Source of the DNA: Glycomyces harbinensis
Lineage (GTDB): Bacteria; Actinomycetota; Actinomycetes; Mycobacteriales; Micromonosporaceae
DNA: 64,000 nt
NCBI RefSeq assembly: GCF_900101745.1
Contig: NZ_FNAD01000008.1
Location: forward strand, 186,001 to 250,000
Reading direction: 5' to 3'
Positions 52,204-60,830 of this stretch are shown here, piece by piece (position 1 is the stretch's first letter; the number at the start of each line of letters is the position of its first letter). The notes under the pieces were generated by a model. It made no database searches. It had not been told where the DNA came from and saw only the letters and a list, made by a program, of their open reading frames with translations. A program made the position numbers and the translations under genes.

Positions 52204-52383
52204 GCTCACCATTGAGTGCAGAATGCTCGCCACGGTCAGAGCCACCAGCGCCGCAACATACATCGGCTGACTTGCAGCGGACGCCAAGACTCCAGACACC
52301 GTCGCGGCTCCGCAAATCAAGGCCCACCTCAACGGAAGCCCAGTCTCTCCGCCTGAGGCTTCCGGCGGTTGGTCAACACCCAT
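52186..52383 (-). CDS. Small membrane protein (65 aa)
   Basis: Short protein with a Pro/Gly-rich cytoplasmic N-terminus (MGVDQPPEASGGETG) and two hydrophobic helices (about 19-36 and 41-57). AAGGGAAG lies 8 nt before the ATG at 52383. Both the good ribosome site and the downstream hairpin support a real gene. It is opposite in strand to its neighbours. Function unknown; a toxin- or holin-like role cannot be excluded. Confidence 0.5.
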   Translation of the reverse strand: MGVDQPPEASGGETGLPLRWALICGAATVSGVLASAASQPMYVAALVALTVASILHSMVSGGQEL

Positions 52384-52965
52384 CGAACCACTTCCCTTCA
52401 CCAGCAATCACCGTCCGGTCGAGAACCGGAGACACGGCCATGAATCGCTCTGAGGCATGTGTAATCCAGCGTCCCGACACGTCTCGGCAACCTCAAGCCA
52501 ACCAGTGGGGTAGCCCACAATTCCCACTCAGGTTCGATCGAATTGTGCGCATATACGGGCCTTTGCACCAGCTGAGGACCCTCGTCTTCCACTGCGGCAA
52601 GTCGGTGATGTTGTCGAGATTGCGCTCAGAGCTGCCCACGCACACCCCAAATTCCGCGGCGAATGCCTCCAGGTACCGAATCGAGCCCCACTAGCACCAA
52701 GTTCTGTGATGACTTTCACGGATTCCCGGAGCTATCGCCAAGTTCCAACCGACCTCATCACTTTCTTCTCGCACGGCGCATCTCATCGCCTTCGGTAGAG
52801 CTGACCGAGGTGGCTGCCGCTCGCGGGCGCGGACGCTACCCGACGGCCGGGACGACCGGGCTGCGCCCTGGAACTGCGTTCCCCGCCCCTTCCCCGCCGG
52901 GTCATGGCGCCGCACCGCGCGGCAGCCACACAGGCACCGCGCCCGATGCCGGGAGGCGCACCGCC
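52384..52965. other. Gene-free gap
   Basis: About 580 bp with mixed composition, AT-richer in its left half. No gene supported. It ends in the GGGAGG ribosome site of the next gene. Confidence 0.45.
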
Positions 52966-53586
52966 ATGACACCGCACACCACGTTCGACACCCTGCTGGA
53001 GCAGGCCACCGGGCCGGCCGAGTTCGCCGCGGCCTTCATGGATCACCTCGGCCTGGCCGGGATCTTCAAGCGCATGGACATCGCCGAGGAGGAGATCGCC
53101 GCCGCCCGCAAGCGCCACCCGGACGCGAGCGACCAGCTCTACCACTCCTTCCTGCTTCTCGTACCGTCGCACGAGCGGATGGAGTACGAGCCGGTCTATC
53201 GCTCGCACTGCCGAGAACTGCTCGACCGCGTCGCCGCCGGCGGTGACCCACGCCTGGGAACGGCCGCCGAAGTCTGCTGCGCCCTCCACGACACCAGCCT
53301 CATCGCGCCCCTCCGGTCGGCGGCTTCAGGGCTGTACTTCCGAATGTGGCGAGCCGCGGGCCTTCCCGACTTCCACGAACTCATCCCCGCCAGCGAGAAG
53401 CACGAGGCCCTGGAGGGATCGCGGATCGACGACCACGAATCCGAGACCCGCCGCAAGCTCACCGACCCCACCCGCACCCTCGACAGCGTCGAATGCCGCG
53501 GCATGCACCACGGCGAACGCGTCATCTGCACCCTGGCTCCGGCCCCGACCCTCCTCGACACCGTCAACGCGGAGGCGGCGTCATGA
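52966..53586 (+). CDS. Hypothetical protein (206 aa)
   Basis: Helical protein (TFDTLLEQATGPAEFAAAFMDHLGLAGIF...) with a Cys pair (EVCCALHD) and a conserved-looking RDLxxR-like C-terminus. GGGAGG precedes the ATG at 52966 by 9 nt. The stop overlaps the following tiny gene (ATGA), so the two are coupled. No domain recognised. Typical of the small orphan genes of the element's plus-strand module. Confidence 0.68.
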   Translation: MTPHTTFDTLLEQATGPAEFAAAFMDHLGLAGIFKRMDIAEEEIAAARKRHPDASDQLYHSFLLLVPSHERMEYEPVYRSHCRELLDRVAAGGDPRLGTAAEVCCALHDTSLIAPLRSAASGLYFRMWRAAGLPDFHELIPASEKHEALEGSRIDDHESETRRKLTDPTRTLDSVECRGMHHGERVICTLAPAPTLLDTVNAEAAS

Positions 53587-53687
53587 ACGGCGATGGCCTG
53601 ATCGCCGCCATGTGCGGCCGCCTCGACGTCCCTCTCGTCTATGACCTCTTCGGCAGCCCCTACGAATCCGAAGAAGAGTTCGAATAA
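53583..53687 (+). CDS. Micro-ORF (34 aa)
   Basis: Tiny gene whose ATG overlaps the previous stop (ATGA). The product is MNGDGLIAAMCGRL... with a very acidic end (SEEEFE). Support is the translational coupling and codon use alone. It may be a small accessory peptide. Confidence 0.45.
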   Translation: MNGDGLIAAMCGRLDVPLVYDLFGSPYESEEEFE

Positions 53688-53726
53688 CACCGTGAACGCG
53701 CGAGTGGAGTGTTCCATAGAGGTCAT

Positions 53727-55031
53727 CTATGTTTTCGAAGGTGGCTGGAGCATTCCCTGCACCTGCTTCCGCGTGTCAGTTCCCATGGGAATGATCGCCA
53801 GGATTGCAGAAACAACTAGGGCGGCTCGAATGGTCGTAGTCACACTGTCTTCCAGAGCAAGGAACGGAATACTTGGCAGTCCGATGGCGATCACAATCAG
53901 GACCAGAGCATTACCAATTCTTGGAATGATCTGTTGAAACCAGCTACCCTTCGAGACGGCTTCAGTCTCCGGTGCGACGAGCTCTTCACCTTGTTGCAGC
54001 TTGAGCAGTTGAGATCGAATATCGAGAACAAGCTGCGCATATTCCTTGCGAGTACCTGAATTAACGACCCGCTCTCCCACCCAAGTCAAGTAATCCGCAG
54101 CCACCTGGAACTCACTACTGCGACTCGCGTCGTGAAATTGACGGAACTCTGCTGGCCCGGAGGATATTCGAGCCCGGAGCAAGAGAATATACCTGTGACC
54201 GAGTATCTCATCTAGGATGATCGCTTTGCTGCTCACTTGAAGGCAACGTGGATAGGCGTTGGCAAGATGCACACCGACCGTCCAGAGATGGGCGATTACC
54301 ACATGTTTTGGCGGCATGGTTGAAACAAATCGCTGCCTAAGACGGATTTCTTGCTGATGCTGCATCAACTGCGAGATCGCGTGAAATGGCATGTAAAAGG
54401 CAATGAAGCAGAGCAGCGAGATCGAGACGATACGAGCAACCGCAATTAGATCAACCTCAACGAACGGGATAGCCGCCATCATCACGCCACCGAACGCTAG
54501 GTTCCCCAGAACATATTTGATACCATACGGATCACCCAAAGATATCATATGAACGCCGACTATGGTGAACGACAATGTGGCGTGCACGCAAACCGCAAGT
54601 CCAAAAACAGCTTCCGTCGATTCACCTCCGGAGCTGAAACCAGATAGGTGCGCGACGAACGCCGGGATTCCAATAATTAGGACTCCATACATGAGCATTG
54701 GAATGAGATCTAGCAATGAGATCCAAAAATTGTCACCCAATGCACTACGAACCTGGTATTGACGAATAATTGGCTCAAGTGCGTTCTTTCCATCGGTGGT
54801 GAGCAGCGCATTGGAGACCTTTCGATACCACGGGATGCCCCAGTACGGTCGCGCCCGGGATACTCCGTTGGCCAGTCGACGGCTAGGAAGTGAGTCGAGG
54901 TTTTTGAACAGCCACTGCAACCAAGACGGAACACCGGCAACTGTGTCATCGGGACCTGCAAGCTCTGAGGCTTCTGGGAGCGCTCTGGAATCTCTTCCCG
55001 GACTGGCTGGCTTATGGGGCTCGGGGGTCAT
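53727..55031 (-). CDS. AT-rich polytopic membrane protein (434 aa)
   Basis: Protein with about five to six transmembrane helices: a group at roughly 100-210 and a C-terminal pair at about 380-425. The middle soluble region has FHAISQLMQHQQEIRLRQRF and a DYLTWVGERVV helix. The gene is visibly AT-richer than its surroundings and stands alone on the minus strand, which suggests separate acquisition. The ATG at 55031 is preferred; a CACAAT hexamer ends about 8 nt upstream, suggesting a leaderless transcript. No family recognised; a sensor or abortive-infection-type membrane role is speculative. Confidence 0.65.
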   Translation of the reverse strand: MTPEPHKPASPGRDSRALPEASELAGPDDTVAGVPSWLQWLFKNLDSLPSRRLANGVSRARPYWGIPWYRKVSNALLTTDGKNALEPIIRQYQVRSALGDNFWISLLDLIPMLMYGVLIIGIPAFVAHLSGFSSGGESTEAVFGLAVCVHATLSFTIVGVHMISLGDPYGIKYVLGNLAFGGVMMAAIPFVEVDLIAVARIVSISLLCFIAFYMPFHAISQLMQHQQEIRLRQRFVSTMPPKHVVIAHLWTVGVHLANAYPRCLQVSSKAIILDEILGHRYILLLRARISSGPAEFRQFHDASRSSEFQVAADYLTWVGERVVNSGTRKEYAQLVLDIRSQLLKLQQGEELVAPETEAVSKGSWFQQIIPRIGNALVLIVIAIGLPSIPFLALEDSVTTTIRAALVVSAILAIIPMGTDTRKQVQGMLQPPSKT

Positions 55032-55283
55032 GCGCTTATTGTGACAACGCAACGCAAGGGCCCTTCAAATCGGACATCGGGCCAGGTGCCGTCTGTTAGC
55101 GGGCGCAATTCGACGCGGTGGCAGATGCTGTGGCACTCGCTTCGTTGCATCGAATCGCCTATGGCAAGTCGCGGCGCTTGCTGGGCCGGTCCAAGGGTAG
55201 CCGCTTCGCGGCTGGGGCCCGGGCCCACAGCAAGCGCCGCCGACCCCCGATCGGGAAGGCGGCCAACCCGATTGGAGGCTCCC

Positions 55284-56705
55284 GTGGAGCTCACCCAGAT
55301 CCCACCCGCGCACCTCGTCCCGCACGAGAACAACGCGCACTCCGAACTGCGCGGCATCGACGCGCTTGCGCAGACCATCGAGTACCTCGGCATCATCGAA
55401 CCCCTCGTCGTCCTCCCCGCCGACGAGGACGGCCGACACACCATCGTGGCCGGCCACCGCCGCCACGCCGCCGCGACCCAGGTCGGCCTGGAGACCGTGC
55501 CGTGCGTGGTCGTCGACGATCCCGGTGCGGGCGACCAGCTCGTGACCATGCTGGTGGAGAACCTCCACCGCGACGACCTCACCGTCCTCGAAGAGGCGCA
55601 GGCCTACCAGCAGCTCACGCTCCTGGACTGGCAGCCCGAGCGCATCGCCCGGGCCACCGGCCGCGAGGTCGAGCGCGTCCAGCAGTCCTTGACCCTGCAC
55701 CAGCTTCCCGAACACGTCCAGCAGGCCGCCAACGCCGGGGAGATCGACCTGGTCGCCGCCGCCACGATGCACGAGTTCGTCCACGATCCCAAGGCGATCG
55801 ACAGGATCATGAAGAAGGGCGCCGGCTACTGGGGCTATCAGCACGCCATCGCCGACGAGCGCACCCGCCAGGAGAACCAGCACGCCCTGGAGGTCCTGAA
55901 GGCCGAGCTCGTGCTCGCCGGCGTCAAGGTCACCGCCCGGCCGAAGTTCGCCTCCGAGGGTGGCACCGCGGTCCTGGTCGAGCATCTGGTCGACGCCGAC
56001 GGCAACCCCGTCCGAGCCGAAGCAGTCCAGAGCGAGCCGGGCTTCGCGGTCTACATCAACCGCGACTACCAGCCCAAACCGGTCACCTACTGCCCCGACC
56101 CGGCCGCCGTCGGACTGCGTCCGGCCCCGGACACGTGGGAGGCGCGCAACGCCGACCGTGAAGCGCTCGAAGCCGAGGCCGCCGCCCGGCGTGCTGCCTG
56201 GGAGGCTGCCACGGTCGTCCGTCGCGAGTTCCTGCTCGCCCAGTACGGCAACGCCAAGGGTGCGAAGAAGCTGCTGCGCCCTGCGCTTCGAGATCTGGCC
56301 GGGACCCGGATGAACATGCCGCTCGGTGAGTTCAGCGAGTTCGCCGACGCGCTGTGCGGGTGCCCGATCCGAGAGCTGCCCGAGACCGCCGGCATGGACC
56401 GCCTCACGCGCGCCGCCGTCGGCCGTTGGCTGGCCCACTGCGAGGCCAACCTGAAGGACAGCGCGTTCGGGAGCTGGGGCGATTTCGAGCACGCGCTGCG
56501 CTACCTGGACCTCATCGTTGCCGACGGCTACGAGCTCGCCGACATCGAAGCCCAGCTTCATCAGTCGATCACCGACGCCCTCACCGAAGACGACACAGAG
56601 CCCGACGGCGAGGACTCCGAAGAGGAGGAGGAAGACGACTCCGAGGCGGACCCGTCGGCCGATCACGGTCTGGCTGATGAGGAGAACGAGCTCATAGCGG
56701 CCTGA
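55284..56705 (+). CDS. ParB/Spo0J-like N-terminal domain protein
   Basis: Protein of 473 aa with the ParB N-terminal nuclease/CTPase-like domain at about 1-100: IPPAHLVPHENNAHS, GIIEPLVVLP, HTIVAGHRRHAAA and ENLHRDDLTVLEEAQAY, the classical boxes including GHRR. A helix-turn-helix follows (about 115-165). The remaining ~300 residues diverge and end in a very acidic tail (EDSEEEEEDDSEADPS). The GTG start at 55284 has GGAGG 5 nt upstream. No ParA partner is seen, so it may be a DNA-binding maintenance or transfer factor, not a partition protein. Confidence 0.85.
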   Translation: MELTQIPPAHLVPHENNAHSELRGIDALAQTIEYLGIIEPLVVLPADEDGRHTIVAGHRRHAAATQVGLETVPCVVVDDPGAGDQLVTMLVENLHRDDLTVLEEAQAYQQLTLLDWQPERIARATGREVERVQQSLTLHQLPEHVQQAANAGEIDLVAAATMHEFVHDPKAIDRIMKKGAGYWGYQHAIADERTRQENQHALEVLKAELVLAGVKVTARPKFASEGGTAVLVEHLVDADGNPVRAEAVQSEPGFAVYINRDYQPKPVTYCPDPAAVGLRPAPDTWEARNADREALEAEAAARRAAWEAATVVRREFLLAQYGNAKGAKKLLRPALRDLAGTRMNMPLGEFSEFADALCGCPIRELPETAGMDRLTRAAVGRWLAHCEANLKDSAFGSWGDFEHALRYLDLIVADGYELADIEAQLHQSITDALTEDDTEPDGEDSEEEEEDDSEADPSADHGLADEENELIAA

Positions 56706-57456
56706 ACGCGCGGTGGTCGGTGCCACGCCGTGTGGCGTGGCACCGACCAGCCGTGCACCGACTTACGAGGTTCCCGCGCCATGCCGACCTGTTCAGTTGC
56801 ACCGCAACAGCGCCGTGTCCAGTTAGGCTCACGGTGCGCGGCCGGGACTCCAAGAGACCGGTGGGGTTGAATCGGACCCGGCCGCGTGCCCTTCCGCCCC
56901 ACCACCATCTGCCGCTCGCTGCTCGGCTGGAATCACTGGTCCGGCCTCCGACAGACCAGGGCATGCGCCACCGGGCCATGTCGGTTCCTTGTAATGTCCA
57001 GCGGCTCCAGGATCGGCCTTCGGTGAAGGGACCTTGTTCGGCTTCGAGTCGTTCCGCGTCGAGCACGATCCGCAACTGCATCACTTGGATTGGCGCCAGA
57101 TCCGCGCTGTCGGTCCGGCCTACGACGACCGGTCCGAGCGGGGGCGGTCGTAGGTCGCCGCCGACGCCACGCACGACGGTGCGGGCGCCGAGGTTCGGCT
57201 CTGCATCGGGCAAAGCGTCACGGGCGGCGTGCCACATGCAGATGCCGTTGCCCAGCAGCAGGCGGAAAATCTGGTCGGAACCGATCATGCTCCGCAGCCA
57301 GGCGTTGACCGTTTTCGGTCCGGCCGCAGGCAGCTCGCGGATCTGTGGCGTCGGGGAACCTGGCAGGTACACCAGCACGGGTCGCTGATAGGCCTCGACA
57401 ATCGCCTGCGCCCGCTCCTCGATATCAGTCTCGGAGTGCTCCAGTCCCTCGGTCAT
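56692..57456 (-). CDS. Hypothetical protein, 3' end doubtful (up to 254 aa)
   Basis: The first ~170 residues look genuine: TDIEERAQAIVEAYQRPVLVY, PKTVNAWLRSMIGSDQIFRLLLGNG and VMQLRIVLDAERLEAEQGPF. The rest is Arg/Trp-rich, poor in coding character, and reads through the ParB-gene terminator, so the true stop may be lost to a frameshift around 56900-56950. The start is at 57456, with TATGAT (57463-57468 on the minus strand) ending 6 nt upstream, giving a probably leaderless transcript. Two GTTCGAT direct repeats (57458-57464 and 57470-57476) overlap this region as a possible operator. Confidence 0.6.
   Translation of the reverse strand: MTEGLEHSETDIEERAQAIVEAYQRPVLVYLPGSPTPQIRELPAAGPKTVNAWLRSMIGSDQIFRLLLGNGICMWHAARDALPDAEPNLGARTVVRGVGGDLRPPPLGPVVVGRTDSADLAPIQVMQLRIVLDAERLEAEQGPFTEGRSWSRWTLQGTDMARWRMPWSVGGRTSDSSRAASGRWWWGGRARGRVRFNPTGLLESRPRTVSLTGHGAVAVQLNRSAWRGNLVSRCTAGRCHATRRGTDHRAFRPL
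56715..56748 (+). terminator. Strong hairpin after the ParB-like gene
   Basis: Perfect 15-bp stem (56715-56729 with 56734-56748) with a GTGT loop, 10 nt after the stop. It is inside the apparent 3' end of the convergent minus-strand frame, which argues that this frame's tail is not real coding. Confidence 0.8.
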
Positions 57457-57570
57457 TGTTCGATCATACGTTCGATAACATTTCGGCCGGAGGCGAACCC
57501 GAGGCGGCGCGGTATGAGGCGCCAGGCTATCGACACGGGCGAGCTCGTGAGTCGCTGCCAGCGGTCGGGG

Positions 57571-58161
57571 TTACGGCAGTTCGCGCATGATCCGCTGGTC
57601 GGCGTACAGCCGGTCGATGACCTCTTCCACGTTGTTCGCACTCACGGTCTTCTGGATGGTGTCCACGTCCGCACCTTCAGCCCGCAGACGCGCGGACATA
57701 AGCCTCGTATGGCGGTTCAGCAATGCCTCTGCCACCATGTATCGCTCGCGGGCTTCGGTGTACCGGTTGTACAGCTCCCAGGCGGTGTCAGCGTCATCAT
57801 CGCCTCGCCGGTGGCGCTCGGCGGGAATCGACGCGGTCGCGATGGCCGTCAGTTCGGCAAGCACCGCCGCTAGCAGTGCGGGATCGAAACGGCCCCGCCG
57901 AGTTGCTTCGATCCGGTCGGCGAGGAGGTTCGCCACGCCCAGGTCGGCCGCGTACGCGCCTCCGGGGAACGTGTCGACGTTGGTGCTCGACAGCTGATCG
58001 CCCGAGTGGTCGCGGATCTCTATGACGGTGCTCGACGCGGCGTCGAACCGCACCTCGTCTCCAAGGACTTCGGTGAGCACAGGTTGCCTGGTCGCGTCGG
58101 GGAAGTCGCGAGCGACCGCGGCCGCGGCCGTGGCGGTGTCCGGGTAGGTCGTTGAGGTCAT
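57571..58161 (-). CDS. Hypothetical protein, paralogue C (196 aa)
   Basis: Mixed protein with an N-terminal beta domain (VRFDAASSTVIEIRDHSGDQLSSTNVDT) and helical end (ERYMVAEALLNRHTRLMSARL). It is a clear relative of the next upstream gene product: both have a VIxIxD-type strand with a ...NVDT/NIDH turn and an ALLAAVLAELTAIA/LKAVFADLIAIG helix. The ATG at 58161 has a modest GAGGC site. Function unknown. Confidence 0.7.
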   Translation of the reverse strand: MTSTTYPDTATAAAAVARDFPDATRQPVLTEVLGDEVRFDAASSTVIEIRDHSGDQLSSTNVDTFPGGAYAADLGVANLLADRIEATRRGRFDPALLAAVLAELTAIATASIPAERHRRGDDDADTAWELYNRYTEARERYMVAEALLNRHTRLMSARLRAEGADVDTIQKTVSANNVEEVIDRLYADQRIMRELP

Positions 58162-58230
58162 GCCTCGGACGGTAGGTGACCGGCCTGGCACGGTCAACCC
58201 GCATCTGGTGCATCGTCACCGGCGGAGGAC

Positions 58231-58800
58231 CTATAGGTCGAGGGTGCGGCGCCGGTCGGCGGTAATCATCGACGCGAGCATCCCAGGCTCGACGTGCAGC
58301 TCCTTGGCGACCTCGGCCAACGTCGCACCAGTCGCGGACCGGTCCGACCAGACGTCACGAGCGACGTGATCGGCTACCGCGTTGACCGTCGCCAATGCTG
58401 ATTCGAGCTCTCCCCGTATGGCTTCGCTCCGCATGAGCATGCCCAGCCGCGGATCGTGCGCCCATGCCGGTGGCGCGCCGGCCCCACCGATCGCGATCAG
58501 GTCGGCGAACACGGCCTTGAGGTGTTCGGGCTCGGTGTCGTGCTGTTCGAGGAGGATGGCGGCCTGGTCGGCCAGGTCCTGGTCGCGAATGAAGTTGCGG
58601 GCAGAGGTGTGGTCGATGTTGACGACCGGTTCCTCCTCGTCGTCACTCCAGTCGTGGATGCGGATCACGACTTGCTGTTCGCGGTCGAGCAGGACCGGAT
58701 TGCCCAGCAGCGTCGTCACCGCCGCCATGGTCTCCGCGCCGGGATGGTGCTCGGCCATGAACTGGTCAGCATCGGCGCGAGTGGGGAAGGTGTGTTCCAT
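58231..58800 (-). CDS. Hypothetical protein, paralogue D (189 aa)
   Basis: Relative of the adjacent gene product, with FPTRADADQFMAEHHPGAE, a VVIRIHDWSDDEEEPVVNIDH strand and a C-terminal helix-turn-helix-like segment (GATLAEVAKELHVEPGMLASMI). The last feature would make it a DNA-binding protein, but the evidence is thin. The ATG at 58800 has no clear Shine-Dalgarno. The two genes are 69 nt apart and point the same way. Confidence 0.7.
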   Translation of the reverse strand: MEHTFPTRADADQFMAEHHPGAETMAAVTTLLGNPVLLDREQQVVIRIHDWSDDEEEPVVNIDHTSARNFIRDQDLADQAAILLEQHDTEPEHLKAVFADLIAIGGAGAPPAWAHDPRLGMLMRSEAIRGELESALATVNAVADHVARDVWSDRSATGATLAEVAKELHVEPGMLASMITADRRRTLDL

Positions 58801-59256
58801 GCGCGCACGCTAAGACGGCATGGTGAGGGTGTCAACCGCCAATCTGCGATGGCGACCCCGGTCTCCGCAGCGGCGCATGGTGGTGGCGTGCTGCTCGGCG
58901 ATGCCGGGAGGCCCTGGGAATCGTGATCCCCGTCCGCGCGCTGATCGCCTCGGCGGCGGGACCTCGCAGCGTTCCTTGTCGGGGTGCTGGCGTGGGCGGG
59001 TTCGTCTGCCCGGGTGTGCCGTTGTGGTGTCAGGACGCTACGCGACGGCCGCCCACCACCGCTCCTTCGTCGCTCGCAAGGGCGCCTGCGCACTTTCTTC
59101 GCAAGACGCGCTCCTTCGTCGCTGCGAACAAAGCGCTGGGCCCCCTTGGCGTGCCTGGCGTCTTCGCCGCGTGGACGCGGCCTCACCACAGCGGCACACC
59201 ACCCGGGGCACCGCCCCGGCAACCACGTCAGCCGCCATCCGAGAAGGAGTCACATC
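58801..59256. other. Gene-free gap with short direct repeats
   Basis: About 455 bp with no supported gene. A 15-bp direct repeat CGCTCCTTCGTCGCT occurs at 59060-59074 and 59109-59123; a 13-bp part also lies at 46487-46499. It includes the AAGGAG ribosome site of ssb. Possibly promoter or regulatory DNA. Confidence 0.5.
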
Positions 59257-59715
59257 ATGGAGTTCCACTTCGCCGTCGAAGGCCAGATCGTCCGCCGCTC
59301 CCCCGAGGTCTTCGCGACCCCCAACGGCAACCAAGGCGTCCGCTTCGAGCTCGCCCACAAACCCACCTACCGCGACGCCGCCGGCAAGTGGGTCGAGGGC
59401 AAGACCCAGTTCTTCGACATCACCTGCTGGGGCGCCCTGGCCGACAACGTCCTCGCCAGCTTCGAACGCTACGACACCGTCACCGTCACCGCCCGCAACC
59501 TCTACGCCCAAGAGTCGGGCGGGTTCGCCCACCTGAAAGTCACCGCCGAGAACGTCGCCGCGAGTCTGCGCTTCAACACCGTGACCCCGGCCCGCAAAGA
59601 ACGCGTCGCGAACGCCGAGGTCCGGAGTGCCGACGGGGAGAACCTGCCGGTCACCGTCGAGGACCCGTGGGCCGGCACGAATGCCCAGCCCGCGCCGCAG
59701 CCGGCCGCGGCCTAA
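59257..59715 (+). CDS. ssb: Single-stranded DNA-binding protein
   Basis: SSB-type OB-fold protein (152 aa): VEGQIVRRSPEVFATPNGNQGVRF, FFDITCWGALADNVLASFERYDTVTVTARN. The C-terminus is Ala/Pro-rich (QPAPQPAAA) and lacks the acidic DDDIPF-like tail of chromosomal SSB, as seen in plasmid- and element-borne versions. AAGGAG lies 9 nt before the ATG at 59257. It probably coats the transferred single strand during conjugation. A hairpin follows the stop. Confidence 0.88.
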   Translation: MEFHFAVEGQIVRRSPEVFATPNGNQGVRFELAHKPTYRDAAGKWVEGKTQFFDITCWGALADNVLASFERYDTVTVTARNLYAQESGGFAHLKVTAENVAASLRFNTVTPARKERVANAEVRSADGENLPVTVEDPWAGTNAQPAPQPAAA

Positions 59716-59726
59716 CCACTCTCCGC

Positions 59727-59748
59727 GGGGCGGCCACCAGGCCGCCCC
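59727..59748 (+). terminator. Hairpin after ssb
   Basis: Perfect 9-bp stem (59727-59735 with 59740-59748), loop ACCA. No T tract. Confidence 0.6.
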
Positions 59749-59790
59749 GCCCCTCACCTGACTCCCGCAACAAACTCTTTGGAGTACGCC

Positions 59791-60759
59791 ATGAACAGCC
59801 AGACCAAGCTCGCCATCAACGGCCCCACCGACCTCATCGCCGCCGTCCCCTACCTGCTCGGATTCGAACCCGAACACTCGCTCGTCGCCGTCGGCCTCAA
59901 AGCCGGCCAGCTTCAATGCACCTTCCGCGTCGACCTGCCCGGCAGCACCGACCACCTCGACCGCCTCAACACCCTCATCGACCCGGTCCGCACGAACGAC
60001 TGCACCGACGTGGTCCTGATCGCCTACGGCGAGCCCGAGATCGCCACCGCCTGCCTCAGCCAGGCCCTCATCGACTACGCCCTCACTGACATCGACGTCG
60101 TCGACGCCCTCCACGTCGCCGACGGCCGCTACTTCAACCCCACCTGCAACGACACCTGCTGCCCTCCCGAGGGCCTACCGCTCCCCCAGGACACCGCGAT
60201 CGGCGCCGCGCTCGTGGCCGCCGGAGCGAACCGCCATCCCGACCGCGCCGACATCACCGCCCTCCTCGCCCCCGCCGCACCAGAGCGCCGGGCCGCCGTC
60301 GCCACCGCCGTCGATGACACCGTCGTCGCCGAGGCCGCGCTGTCGTGGGCCGAACAGCGCCAGATGGACCTGGCAGCCGTCGACCAGTGGCTCACCACCG
60401 CGAACCTCCCCGAATCGCCGGCGGACATCGCGATGCTCGGCCTCGCTATCGGGGACCTGGACGTCCGCGATCACGCGCTCATCGCCTCCGACATTGACCC
60501 GCAGAAGTCCTCCGATCTGTGGCTGTGGGTCGGACGCCATCTCGAAGAAGAACTTGCGGCCCCGGCGTTCACCATTGCCGGGTGGTGCGCCTACCGATAC
60601 GGCAACGGCGTCCTCGCCCTCGAAGCTTTTGAACAGGCAATCAACGCCAGTCCGAACTACCGGCTCGCGCACATGCTCCTCGCCGCACTCCAAGCCGGCA
60701 TCCCCCCGAAAGCTCTGAACAACATGGCGTGCCTCAACTCCGAACCCACCAGCGCCTGA
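59791..60759 (+). CDS. DUF4192 family protein
   Basis: Protein of 322 aa of the DUF4192 family: LAINGPTDLIAAVPYLLGFEPEHSLVAVGL and a RVDLPG strand at the N-terminus, and a helical C-terminal half (IAGWCAYRYGNGVLALEAFEQAINASPNYRLAHMLLAALQAGIPP) that ends the protein as in relatives. The family is common on actinobacterial plasmids and elements; its biochemical function is not established. The ATG at 59791 is chosen because TTTGGAG lies 6 nt upstream; a TTG four codons earlier is less likely. Confidence 0.85.
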   Translation: MNSQTKLAINGPTDLIAAVPYLLGFEPEHSLVAVGLKAGQLQCTFRVDLPGSTDHLDRLNTLIDPVRTNDCTDVVLIAYGEPEIATACLSQALIDYALTDIDVVDALHVADGRYFNPTCNDTCCPPEGLPLPQDTAIGAALVAAGANRHPDRADITALLAPAAPERRAAVATAVDDTVVAEAALSWAEQRQMDLAAVDQWLTTANLPESPADIAMLGLAIGDLDVRDHALIASDIDPQKSSDLWLWVGRHLEEELAAPAFTIAGWCAYRYGNGVLALEAFEQAINASPNYRLAHMLLAALQAGIPPKALNNMACLNSEPTSA

Positions 60760-60773
60760 CCCGAATCGAAACA

Positions 60774-60805
60774 GCCCCGCCCGCGCGAGAATGCGCGGGC
60801 GGGGC
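60774..60805 (+). terminator. Terminator after the DUF4192 gene
   Basis: Perfect 13-bp stem (60774-60786 with 60793-60805) with a GAGAAT loop, then CGTTCTCGTT. It starts 14 nt after the stop. Confidence 0.75.
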
Positions 60806-60830
60806 CGTTCTCGTTCCGATGGAGGTTGCC

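Noticed and set aside
55065-56726. Long minus-strand frame over the ParB-like gene
   Set aside because: ParB boxes on the plus strand are decisive; the antisense frame is a shadow.
58801-59256. Replication origin in the gap before ssb
   Set aside because: Only one 15-bp direct repeat pair is present; no iteron array, AT-rich unwinding region or replication initiator gene is adjacent.
59038-60114. Minus-strand frame over ssb and the DUF4192 gene
   Set aside because: Both plus-strand genes have recognised families and ribosome sites.
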